The notes under the pieces: model-generated
Told to the model about the DNA's origin: nothing
Database searches by the model: none
The model's input: only the letters and a program-made list of their open reading frames with translations
Position numbers and translations under genes: made by a program
Part shown: positions 1 through 5,297 of the stretch, piece by piece
Numbering within the stretch: position 1 is the first letter of the stretch
How the letters are laid out: each line of letters starts with the position of its first letter
Assembly: GCA_964427955.1 (NCBI GenBank)
Contig: CAYRWY010000340.1
Location: forward strand, 1-6,511
Direction of reading: 5' to 3'
DNA from: JACRBK01 sp964427955
Lineage (GTDB): Bacteria; Chloroflexota; Anaerolineae; Aggregatilineales; Aggregatilineaceae
Length of the DNA stretch: 6,511 bases

Positions 1-314
1 GCCTGACCGAAGAATACATCGTGGAGAACGGCGTGCCCTGGTCTACCCTGTTCTCACGCTACAAGATCCCCAGCATCAAGTACATGCCGGAGTTCGTGTC
101 CTTCTTCGTGGAAGATCCCACCACCGAGGGGCCGTACGGCGCTAAGGGCGTCGGCGAGATCGTGGCGATCAACACCATGCCCGCCATCGCCAACGCGATC
201 TATCGCGCCACCGGCATTCGGACCTACCGCGTCCCGGTGGATCAGGATGCCCTGCTGCGGGCGATCAAGGCCGGTGAGAAGGAAATTCACACCACCTGGC
301 ACGACGTGAAATAG
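1..314 (+). CDS. Xanthine dehydrogenase-family molybdopterin-binding subunit, C-terminal fragment (5' end outside window)
   Basis: This is the last 103 codons of a large molybdenum hydroxylase subunit (xanthine/aldehyde/CO dehydrogenase family); the first complete codon is at position 3 and the stop is TAG at 312-314. The family hydroxylates purines, aldehydes or similar substrates at a molybdopterin-cytosine-dinucleotide centre, with FAD and 2Fe-2S subunits as partners. The recognisable signature is GPYGAKGVGE, whose final Glu corresponds to the catalytic base near molybdenum in this family. It is followed by the typical C-terminal stretch NTMPAIANAIYRATG and a hydrophobic/basic tail (ALLRAIKAGE). 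The upstream KIPSIKYMPEF segment also fits the family. The substrate cannot be told from this fragment. The gene is convergent with the degV-family gene and ends 23 bp before a bidirectional terminator. The family call is secure; the exact enzyme is unknown. Confidence 0.9.
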   Translation, partial: LTEEYIVENGVPWSTLFSRYKIPSIKYMPEFVSFFVEDPTTEGPYGAKGVGEIVAINTMPAIANAIYRATGIRTYRVPVDQDALLRAIKAGEKEIHTTWHDVK

Positions 315-337
315 AATTTCCGGTTGAGTGGCATAAC

Positions 338-366
338 AAAACGGGGCGCGGTGTGCACCCCGTTTT
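338..366. terminator. Bidirectional rho-independent terminator between convergent genes
   Basis: AAAACGGGG (338-346) pairs perfectly with CCCCGTTTT (358-366) around an 11-nt loop. A T-run follows on the plus strand (363-367), and the A-run at 338-341 gives a T-run on the minus strand. It therefore suits both the molybdenum hydroxylase gene ending at 314 and the degV-family gene ending at 375. Confidence 0.85.
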
Positions 367-374
367 TGATCGGA

Positions 375-1235
375 TCACTCGCCCGCGTAGCCGCACAGGG
401 CCATCGCGCCCGGCCCGGTGTGGACTCCCATCATCGGCGAGGTGAGACTGATGATCAACTCCACCGGGTGAAACTCGCGCCTGATGCGCCCGGCAAGCTG
501 CTCGGCATCTTCCGGCGTAGCGCCGTGCACGATCCCCACGTGTAGGGGCAGCGACGTATCCAGGCGGCGGAAGAAATTCCGGTACAGATTTTCGAGCGCC
601 TGGCTGCGACTGCGCGACCGCATCCCCGGCTCGATCCGCCCCGACGCGTGATCGACGTACAACTGCGGCTTGAGGTTGAGCGCCGTCCCGACCCACATCG
701 CCCCTCGCCCGATGCGCCCACCCCGATACAGGTATTCCAGGGTATCGACGTGCAGCAGGGTTACCAGCCTGGCGCGCACCCGCTCCACCGCCGCGATCAC
801 CTCCTGAACGGTGCCACCTGCCGCCAGTGTGCGCGCCGCCGCCAGCACTTCCCAACCCTGGCTCAGCGAATTGGCTTTCGAGTCGATCACGTGGGCCGGG
901 ATGCTGGCCGAACGCTGCGCCTGGAGAGCGGAGTCAAATGTGCTGCTCATCCCGCTGCTGATGGTGATAATCACTGCCTCCCGCGCACCTTTTTGCGCAA
1001 CGCGCTCGATAGCCTGAACGAAATCTTGAGGATGAGGCTGCGACGTCGTCGGATGAACCGGATCGGAAGCCAGGCGCTTGTAGAAATCGGTGGGATTGAG
1101 GTCGATCCGGTCGCGGAGTTGATCCGGCCCCCACAGCACATAGAGGGGCACCAGTTCGATATGATGCTGGCGCAAAACATCGTCCGAAAGGTCACATCCA
1201 CTGTCCGTAATCAGGGCGATCTTCTGGTCGCTCAT
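375..1235 (-). CDS. DegV family protein (fatty-acid-binding, FakB-like)
   Basis: This 286-aa protein has the normal length and two-domain layout of DegV proteins. The family binds a single fatty acid; characterised members (FakB) present it to the kinase FakA to make acyl-phosphate for phospholipid synthesis. Visible family motifs are the N-terminal ALITDSGCDL (residues 7-16), PTTSQP (62-67), TISSGMSSTF (91-100), VIDSK (116-120), LEYLYRGGRIGR (166-177) and GVHTGPGA (270-277). Thr/Ser in the second and third motifs, Arg171 and His272 match the positions that hold the fatty-acid carboxylate in FakB proteins. There is no signal peptide or membrane segment, so it is cytosolic. The ATG at 1235 is supported by GGGGAG seven bases upstream. 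No FakA-like kinase lies in the window, and the adjacent RIO kinase is not of that family, so its partner and lipid are unknown. It appears to be a single-gene unit bounded by terminators on both sides. Confidence 0.93.
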   Translation of the reverse strand: MSDQKIALITDSGCDLSDDVLRQHHIELVPLYVLWGPDQLRDRIDLNPTDFYKRLASDPVHPTTSQPHPQDFVQAIERVAQKGAREAVIITISSGMSSTFDSALQAQRSASIPAHVIDSKANSLSQGWEVLAAARTLAAGGTVQEVIAAVERVRARLVTLLHVDTLEYLYRGGRIGRGAMWVGTALNLKPQLYVDHASGRIEPGMRSRSRSQALENLYRNFFRRLDTSLPLHVGIVHGATPEDAEQLAGRIRREFHPVELIISLTSPMMGVHTGPGAMALCGYAGE

Positions 1236-1272
1236 GGGCCTTCTCCCCTTTAAAAAACAACTTATATCAAGA

Positions 1273-1278
1273 ATTATA
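1273..1278 (-). promoter_or_regulatory. Possible -10 box of the degV-family gene
   Basis: The minus strand reads a perfect TATAAT here, directly after the T-tail of the terminator at 1282-1314 and 37 bases before the ATG. No convincing -35 hexamer is seen; the region 16-18 nt upstream falls inside the terminator stem. The AT-rich character of this short gap is striking against the GC-rich background, but the promoter call is tentative. Confidence 0.35.
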
Positions 1279-1281
1279 AAG

Positions 1282-1314
1282 AAAAACGCCCGGCCTTGCA
1301 GGCAAGCCGGGCGT
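1282..1314 (-). terminator. Rho-independent terminator of the RIO kinase gene
   Basis: On the minus strand ACGCCCGGC (1314-1306) pairs perfectly with GCCGGGCGT (1294-1286). An inner TTGC/GCAA helix (1305-1302 with 1299-1296) leaves only a short unpaired tip and one bulged base. A T-run (TTTTT, 1286-1282) follows, then more AT-rich sequence. It lies 17 bp beyond the RIO kinase stop and about 50 bp before the degV-family start codon, so it should separate the two genes. It would act as an attenuator if some transcripts read through. Confidence 0.9.
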
Positions 1315-1331
1315 GGTAGAAACGCAAAAAC

Positions 1332-2327
1332 TCAGAGGATGTCCGCGTCCACGAGATCGTCCGGCGCGGGCTGCCCGTAGCGGTACCAGAGATCGTCGGT
1401 CAGCGCCACCGGATCATGCCGGACGCCCTGCGAGGCGAAATACTCACAGGTGCGCGTGACGTCGCGCAGCAGGATCGGATACGCGTCCGGGTTGGTGTGG
1501 ACTTCGGTCACCTGCGGGAAGTCGATCAGGGTGATCTGCCCTTCCCAATACAGCATGTTGTAGGCCGACAGGTCGCCGTGAATCAGGCCAAGCTGAAGCA
1601 TCAGTTCGATGTTGCGTTGGGCTTCCTTGAACAGTTCCCCGGCTTCGTCTTGGGCCAGGCGGACCGTGCTCAGCGTGGGCGCGGCCATCTGTGCGTCGCC
1701 GCAGTAGCCCATCAGGATGGCGTTTTCGCTCGCTGCGAAAGGCTGCGGCACCGCGGCCCCGGCCTTGAACAGCCGGTTCAACGTCGTGTACTCGTACATG
1801 AGCCACGAGGTGTGCTGCACCTGCACGCCGAAGTCGGTCTTTTTGTTGATGGCGCGCATGACGCGGTGGTCAGTCTTCTTCACGGCCCGGCCATCGCCGG
1901 TGAGAATCTGGCGGCCCTGGCGGTAGAGGCTGTCGTTGCGCAGTTGGCGGAACATGCGGGGGCGGTAGACCTTCGCCGCCAGCCATTCGACGCCGGTGGA
2001 TTCATGCGCGGCGCACAGGTAGACGCTGGCCTCTTTGCCACCCCGCACCTGCGAGATGACGTCGGTGATCAACTGCTGATCGTAGAAGCCGTTGATCGAC
2101 GTCAGCAGCCAGCCTTCCTCGTAGCGCGAGGGGCGATAGGTGGTTTTGAAGCCCCCTTCCAGCCCAATCGGATCGGCGATCTCGTTCACGACGACCGCCG
2201 ACGCCTTCTTGGGGGCGTGGCTCACCTTGGGCTTGCGCTGGCGGCGGGCCTGCCGGTCGGTCCGGATCGGGTCGAACTGGTCTTCGTATTCCTCGTACTT
2301 GTCGAACAGCGTATCATGATCGGTCAC
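1332..2327 (-). CDS. RIO-type atypical serine/threonine protein kinase
   Basis: From the GTG at 2327 this is a 331-aa RIO kinase-like protein. The basic N-terminal ~90 residues (RQARRQRKPK at 25-34) precede the kinase fold. Landmarks are the nucleotide loop GGKEASVY (96-103), the likely ATP-binding Lys119 in AAKVYR, the hinge LMYEY (176-180), the catalytic loop IHGDLSAYN (249-257; Asp252 and Asn257) and the metal-binding LIDFPQ (267-272; Asp269). All catalytic residues are present, so it should be active. Archaeal and eukaryotic RIO kinases act in small-subunit ribosome maturation; the substrate of bacterial members is not known to me. The GTG was chosen because AGGGGA sits 8 nt upstream and the RIO-like sequence begins after it. 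The frame stays open up to a GTG at 2540, but that extension looks non-coding and crosses RNA-like hairpins. The gene follows a ~400-nt leader with its own strong promoter and ends in its own terminator. Confidence 0.9.
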   Translation of the reverse strand: MTDHDTLFDKYEEYEDQFDPIRTDRQARRQRKPKVSHAPKKASAVVVNEIADPIGLEGGFKTTYRPSRYEEGWLLTSINGFYDQQLITDVISQVRGGKEASVYLCAAHESTGVEWLAAKVYRPRMFRQLRNDSLYRQGRQILTGDGRAVKKTDHRVMRAINKKTDFGVQVQHTSWLMYEYTTLNRLFKAGAAVPQPFAASENAILMGYCGDAQMAAPTLSTVRLAQDEAGELFKEAQRNIELMLQLGLIHGDLSAYNMLYWEGQITLIDFPQVTEVHTNPDAYPILLRDVTRTCEYFASQGVRHDPVALTDDLWYRYGQPAPDDLVDADIL

Positions 2328-2335
2328 AGCATTCT

Positions 2336-2341
2336 TCCCCT
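2336..2341 (-). promoter_or_regulatory. Shine-Dalgarno site deciding the RIO kinase start
   Basis: AGGGGA on the minus strand lies 8 nt before the GTG at 2327-2325. It favours this GTG over an upstream in-frame GTG at 2540, which would add 71 residues unlike any RIO N-terminus. An out-of-frame ATG lies between the site and the GTG. Confidence 0.65.
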
Positions 2342-2392
2342 GGTTGGTCCTGATGTTCGAAGCAAGATGGATGGTTGATCGAGACAACGTGA

Positions 2393-2479
2393 GATTCCTC
2401 AAGTAACATGACTCTGGACGGGTCCCCTCCCCTGTCGCCAGGGATATGAGAGGATATCGGATACGAGATTTGAGGAATC
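2393..2479 (-). promoter_or_regulatory. Candidate structured RNA element in the RIO kinase leader (distal domain)
   Basis: On the minus strand GATTCCTCAA (2479-2470) is perfectly complementary to TTGAGGAATC (2402-2393), giving a 10-bp closing helix. Inside it, UCCUCUC (2454-2448) pairs with GAGGGGA (2429-2423) with one G-U. A four-base AUAU bulge follows, then CCCUG (2443-2439) pairs with CAGGG (2434-2430) closed by GCGA, a GNRA-type tetraloop. The GNRA loop and the G-U pair appear only in the minus-strand RNA, the sense of the RIO gene. No T-tract follows, so it is not a terminator. An alternative pairing of GGTCC (2484-2480) with GGACC (2425-2421) would compete with the inner helix. Resemblance to a known riboswitch was not recognised. 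Folding was by eye. Confidence 0.5.
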
Positions 2480-2515
2480 GGACCGGGGAACTGCGAACGG
2501 TACTAAGAATCAACA

Positions 2516-2594
2516 CGGCGCAGTACAACCAGACGCACACGGCCAGATCACCTCAAACGGTGAGCGGCTGGGGGATACGCCTGGAACTGCGCCG
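2516..2594 (-). promoter_or_regulatory. Candidate structured RNA element in the RIO kinase leader (79-nt long hairpin)
   Basis: On the minus strand CGGCGCAGT (2594-2586) pairs perfectly with ACTGCGCCG (2524-2516). After a 1/4-nt internal loop, CCAGGCGUAU (2584-2575) pairs with GUGUGCGUCUGG over ten positions (2538-2529), including three G-U pairs. Further in, CCAG (2571-2568) pairs with CUGG (2546-2543), and UCACC (2563-2559) pairs with GGUGA (2552-2548) around GUUUGA. That is about 28 base pairs in 79 nt. The G-U pairs become A-C mismatches in the plus-strand RNA, so the minus strand is the likely sense. No T-tract follows, so this is not an intrinsic terminator. It could be a regulatory leader domain, part of a small RNA, or a mobile palindromic repeat; the last is less favoured because of the strand bias. 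Confidence 0.5.
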
Positions 2595-2628
2595 GGACGC
2601 TTTATCGAGTTGGAAAATTCAGCGCGCG

Positions 2629-2694
2629 TTAGCCAGTACAGCAGACAGGCGTACCCTTACCCACCAGGGCGAAGAGTGTAGTGTTGTGTCCCAT
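2629..2694 (-). CDS. Candidate 21-codon small ORF or leader peptide downstream of thrC
   Basis: This short ORF begins MGHNTTLF and ends TPVCCTG before TAA. The ATG at 2694 is preceded by a perfect AAGGAGG (2711-2705) with a 10-nt spacer, the strongest ribosome-binding site in the window. It sits 33 nt after the predicted start of a near-consensus promoter. The peptide has four Thr in 21 residues and a vicinal Cys pair near its C-terminus. There is no signal peptide and no family I recognise, and no modification or export gene lies nearby. It could be a leader peptide that senses translation ahead of the structured RNA and the RIO gene, a free small protein, or a chance ORF. The Shine-Dalgarno can pair with the ORF's own 3' part (AGGCGTAC 2707-2700 with GTACGCCT 2654-2647), which suggests translational control but could equally mean the segment is just structured RNA. 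Confidence 0.45.
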   Translation of the reverse strand: MGHNTTLFALVGKGTPVCCTG

Positions 2695-2704
2695 AACGTG
2701 TACG

Positions 2705-2711
2705 CCTCCTT
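2705..2711 (-). promoter_or_regulatory. Perfect Shine-Dalgarno AAGGAGG ahead of the small ORF
   Basis: AAGGAGG is a full match to the anti-Shine-Dalgarno core, 10 nt before ATG at 2694. Its last three bases belong to AGGCGTAC (2707-2700), which is perfectly complementary to GTACGCCT (2654-2647). An outer CCAG (2715-2712) / CTGG (2636-2633) pair could extend the structure. Formation of this stem would partly hide the site. Confidence 0.55.
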
Positions 2712-2733
2712 CTGGACATCGTGCGATAGTCGG

Positions 2734-2763
2734 ACTATAGCATAGCTGGCTCGCGGCTGTCAA
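2734..2763 (-). promoter_or_regulatory. Near-consensus sigma-70 promoter inside the 3' end of thrC
   Basis: On the minus strand a perfect -35 TTGACA (2763-2758) is followed by an 18-nt spacer and the -10 TATAGT (2739-2734), one mismatch from consensus. TGC directly precedes the -10, giving an extended -10 TG element. The predicted start is about 2727. The hexamers overlap the last nine codons and stop of thrC, so they are embedded in coding sequence. It drives toward the small ORF, the two structured segments and the RIO kinase, giving a leader of about 400 nt. Confidence 0.7.
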
Positions 2764-4048
2764 TACGGGACTGCTCCAAGATCCGCGTGATCTCGTCGAT
2801 GGACGGCTCGGCCTGGTACAGCTCGTTCGGATAGGTCGAGTCCAGGTTGTCCAACGAATTGCGATGATAGCCGATGGTGGCATCCGGGTCCTTGAGAATA
2901 TGGCCGGTGAGGATCGCGACGACCGTTTCGCCCGGACGGATCACGCCATTTTCGACCAGCTTGCGCGTTCCGGCCAGCGAGCACGCCGACGCCGGTTCGC
3001 AGCCGATCCCCTGGCCGTCGATCAGGGCTTTGGCGTCCATGATTTCCTGGTCGCTGACCTGCTCGACCACGCCGTTGGTCCACCGCACGGCGCGCGCCGC
3101 TTTCGGATAGTTGACCGGGTTGCCGATCTTGATCGCCGTCGCGATGGTCTCGGCATGGACGGGTGTGAAGGATTTGAACCCCTGCCGGAACGCCTGGTAC
3201 AGCGGATTCGCGCCTTCGGCCTGGATGATCGCGATGCGCGGCATCCGGTCGATCAATCCCAGTTGGTGCAGCTCATACAGCCCCTTGCCAAAAGACGAGC
3301 TGTTGCCCAGGTTGCCGCCGGGGCAGACGATCCAGTCCGGGACCTGCCAGCGCAACTGCTGGATCGCTTCGAACATGATCGATTTCTGGCCTTCCAGCCG
3401 GAAGGGATTGACCGAGTTCAAGACGTAGATGCCGAGCTTTTCCGACACCTCGCGCACGAGTTCGAGATTTTTGTCGAAATCGGCGTTGATCTGGATACAG
3501 GTCGCGCCGTAAGCAATCGCCTGTGAGAGCTTGCCGAGGGCGATCTGGCGATTCTGGAAGAAGACAATGCCGTCCATCTCGGCAAACGTGGCATAGGCGG
3601 CCATCGACGCCGAGGTATTGCCGGTCGAGGCGCACGCCACCCGCTTCATGCCGAGCACGCGCGCCTGGGTGACACCGGTCGTCATGCCGCGATCTTTGAA
3701 CGATCCGGTCGGGTTTTCGCCTTCGTGCTTCAGGTACAGCGTCTTCACTCCCGCCCATGCCGCCAGCCGGGGCGACGGGTACAGGTTGGTGTTGCCTTCG
3801 TTGCGGCTGACGATCAGGTGATCGTCCAGGCCCGGATAGACCAGCTCCTTGTAACGCCAGACCCCACTGCTGTACGGGGCGTCGAGCGTGCCAAGCCGCC
3901 GGTCGAACAACTCGCGCGTGACGATGGGGCGCAGCGCGTCGAGGTCATGGTGCAAATCCAACAAACCGCCGCAGCGTTCGCAGGTGTACAACACCGCTTG
4001 AATAGGGTATTCTTGACCACAGTCCATACATTTTAGAAGGCTTGGCAT
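2735..4048 (-). CDS. thrC: Threonine synthase
   Basis: ThrC is a cytosolic PLP enzyme that converts O-phospho-L-homoserine and water to L-threonine and phosphate, the last step of threonine synthesis. The 437-aa protein opens with a zinc-ribbon-like CxxC...CxxC (Cys7, Cys10, Cys23, Cys26), followed by EGNTNL (84-89), where many relatives have EGNTPL. The PLP Schiff-base lysine is Lys118 in TGSFKDRG (114-121). ASTGNTSASMAAYA (140-153) and the phosphate-cradling PGGNLGNSSS (243-252) follow, then EPASA (351-355) and TGHILKDPD (381-389). The ATG at 4048 is preferred over an upstream TTG at 4060 because GAGG lies 6 nt before it. It is divergent from thrB, whose product makes its substrate. No terminator is seen directly after the stop, which overlaps a promoter for the downstream unit, so some transcription may continue into that leader. 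Confidence 0.96.
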   Translation of the reverse strand: MPSLLKCMDCGQEYPIQAVLYTCERCGGLLDLHHDLDALRPIVTRELFDRRLGTLDAPYSSGVWRYKELVYPGLDDHLIVSRNEGNTNLYPSPRLAAWAGVKTLYLKHEGENPTGSFKDRGMTTGVTQARVLGMKRVACASTGNTSASMAAYATFAEMDGIVFFQNRQIALGKLSQAIAYGATCIQINADFDKNLELVREVSEKLGIYVLNSVNPFRLEGQKSIMFEAIQQLRWQVPDWIVCPGGNLGNSSSFGKGLYELHQLGLIDRMPRIAIIQAEGANPLYQAFRQGFKSFTPVHAETIATAIKIGNPVNYPKAARAVRWTNGVVEQVSDQEIMDAKALIDGQGIGCEPASACSLAGTRKLVENGVIRPGETVVAILTGHILKDPDATIGYHRNSLDNLDSTYPNELYQAEPSIDEITRILEQSRIDSREPAML

Positions 4049-4052
4049 CTCA

Positions 4053-4058
4053 CACCTC
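4053..4058 (-). promoter_or_regulatory. Shine-Dalgarno site deciding the thrC start
   Basis: GAGGTG on the minus strand, with GAGG ending 6 nt before the ATG at 4048. An alternative TTG start at 4060 would swallow this site and add four residues (MRCE) with no ribosome site of its own, so the ATG is preferred. Confidence 0.7.
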
Positions 4059-4096
4059 AAAGATAGGTACCAATCGGGACAAGGATAGCATCAATC

Positions 4097-5032
4097 ATGG
4101 TAAACGCCAGAGCAGAAGTCTTTGCCCCGGCCAGCATGGGGAACTTCGGCGTCGCCTTTGACATCGTGGGCGTCGCATTCCAGGAGCCGGGCGATACCGT
4201 CCGGGTGGAACGGCGCGACGAGCCAGGGATCGTGATCGCCGCCATCGAAGGGGACAACGGGCAACTGCCCCTCGATCCACACCGGAACTCGGCTTCGATT
4301 GCCGCCCAAAGTGTGTTGAAACGGCTCGACACCCAGCAAGGCGTGCGCCTGACGCTGTGTAAAGGACTGCCGCTGGGCAGCGGGCTGGGCAGCAGTGCCG
4401 CCAGTGCCGTGGCCGCCGCCGTAGCCGTCAACGCGCTGTTCGGCGAACCGCTGGCGCGCGCTGAACTGCTCCCGGCCTGTCTGGACGGTGAAGCCGCGGT
4501 CAGCGGGGCGCACTTCGACAACATCGGGCCGAGCCTGCTGGGCGGGATCATGCTCATCACCGGACCGAATCGCATTCGCCGGCTGCCGACGCCGCCCCAT
4601 CTGCATTTTGCGCTGGTGACTCCGGCGGTGTCCGTGCCGACCCACGAAGCGCGCGCGATTTTGCCCAAGATGATCACCCTTCAAGAAATGGTCGCCCAAA
4701 CCGGCGCAGTCGCCCGGCTGATCGACGCGCTGCATCGTGGCGATCTCGAAGACCTGGCCGACGCGATGGAGAGCGACCGCATCATCGAACCGGCGCGCTC
4801 GCACCTGATGCCGCTCCTGCCCGAAGTCCGCCGCGCCGCCAAGCAGGCCGGGGCGCTGTGCCTCGTGATCAGCGGAGCCGGTCCCACGCTCTGCGCCGTC
4901 TGCGACAGCGAGATCTCCGCCCAAAAAGTCGCCGCCGCGATGGGAGCCGTCTACGATAACGCGTCAATCGGCAATACCCACCGGCATACCCGCGTTTCCG
5001 ACGAGGGCGCACAGGTCCTGTCGGTGAGCTAG
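4097..5032 (+). CDS. thrB: Homoserine kinase
   Basis: ThrB is a GHMP-family kinase that phosphorylates L-homoserine with ATP to give O-phosphohomoserine, the substrate of the adjacent ThrC. The 311-aa length is typical. The three GHMP motifs are present: the N-terminal APASMGNFGVAFDIVGVAF (10-28), the ATP loop LPLGSGLGSSAASA (91-104) and the C-terminal VISGAGPTLCAV (257-268). HFDNIGPSLLGG (139-150) and PTHEAR (181-186) match substrate-side segments of homoserine kinases. The ATG at 4097 has AAGGA eleven nt upstream, a rather long spacing. Start codons of thrB and thrC are 48 bp apart on opposite strands, so their promoters must overlap or extend into each other's coding sequence. I could not pick out convincing hexamers. 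The gene is followed by the inverted-repeat element, with no classic terminator in between. Confidence 0.96.
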   Translation: MVNARAEVFAPASMGNFGVAFDIVGVAFQEPGDTVRVERRDEPGIVIAAIEGDNGQLPLDPHRNSASIAAQSVLKRLDTQQGVRLTLCKGLPLGSGLGSSAASAVAAAVAVNALFGEPLARAELLPACLDGEAAVSGAHFDNIGPSLLGGIMLITGPNRIRRLPTPPHLHFALVTPAVSVPTHEARAILPKMITLQEMVAQTGAVARLIDALHRGDLEDLADAMESDRIIEPARSHLMPLLPEVRRAAKQAGALCLVISGAGPTLCAVCDSEISAQKVAAAMGAVYDNASIGNTHRHTRVSDEGAQVLSVS

Positions 5033-5113
5033 TTGGCCGCCAAAACATGAGTCATCCCAAATTTGAGGAAGGCATAGCAGGCGAGTGTTGCTGGCATTGA
5101 ACCTCCCCCCTGA

Positions 5114-5140
5114 CCCCCTCTCCACCCAGTGGCGAGGGGG
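5114..5140. repeat. Left-arm palindromic hairpin of the inverted-repeat element
   Basis: CCCCCTC (5114-5120) pairs with GAGGGGG (5134-5140). A T/C mismatch follows (5121 with 5133), then CCAC (5122-5125) pairs with GTGG (5129-5132) around CCA. The copy at 5271-5297 is its reverse complement except in the tip. No T-run follows. Confidence 0.85.
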
Positions 5141-5270
5141 AAATGAGCCAGTCCAGATCTCTTCTCCCGTCGGTGGGGAGAATGGAAACAGAGTGGGCTA
5201 AAGACGAGCAGAACAGGGGTAGCATGACCGGCCAGCCGCCCGCCTTCCCCGACGTTTCCGCCGCGCCTCA

Positions 5271-5297
5271 CCCCCTCGCCACCAAGTGGAGAGGGGG
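5271..5297. repeat. Right-arm palindromic hairpin of the inverted-repeat element
   Basis: CCCCCTC (5271-5277) pairs with GAGGGGG (5291-5297). A G/A mismatch follows (5278 with 5290), then CCAC (5279-5282) pairs with GTGG (5286-5289) around CAA. Read on the minus strand it matches the left-arm hairpin, including the position of the mismatch, which fixes the inverted relation of the two arms. Confidence 0.85.

Noticed and set aside
1416..2378. 320-codon plus-strand ORF opposite the RIO kinase gene
   Set aside because: A GC-rich antisense shadow of a well-supported kinase gene; the translation is Arg/Asp/Val-rich and low in information.
2328..2540. In-frame N-terminal extension of the RIO kinase from a GTG at 2540
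   Set aside because: It would add 71 residues of Ser/Arg-rich, non-RIO-like sequence crossing both RNA-like domains. The GTG at 2327 has its own AGGGGA and begins the recognisable protein.
2446..2745. 99-codon plus-strand ORF between the RIO gene and thrC
   Set aside because: It is antisense to the promoter, small ORF and structured segments, has a poor ribosome site, and its translation resembles no family I know. It also runs into the thrC 3' end.
2629..2883. 84-codon minus-strand ORF that overlaps thrC and ends with the small ORF
   Set aside because: Its upstream part is out-of-frame thrC sequence. Only the last 21 codons, after AAGGAGG and ATG, have support.
4049..4096. Promoter hexamers for thrB or thrC in their shared gap
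   Set aside because: Words such as TTGATG and TATCTT exist, but none has acceptable spacing and match; I could not support a call.
4091..4924. 277-codon minus-strand ORF opposite thrB
   Set aside because: An antisense shadow; thrB carries all three GHMP motifs on the plus strand.
5114..5140. Hairpin after thrB read as its intrinsic terminator
   Set aside because: The stem is strong, but GGGGGAAATGAG follows with no T-run on the plus strand, and it is a repeated part of the inverted-repeat element.
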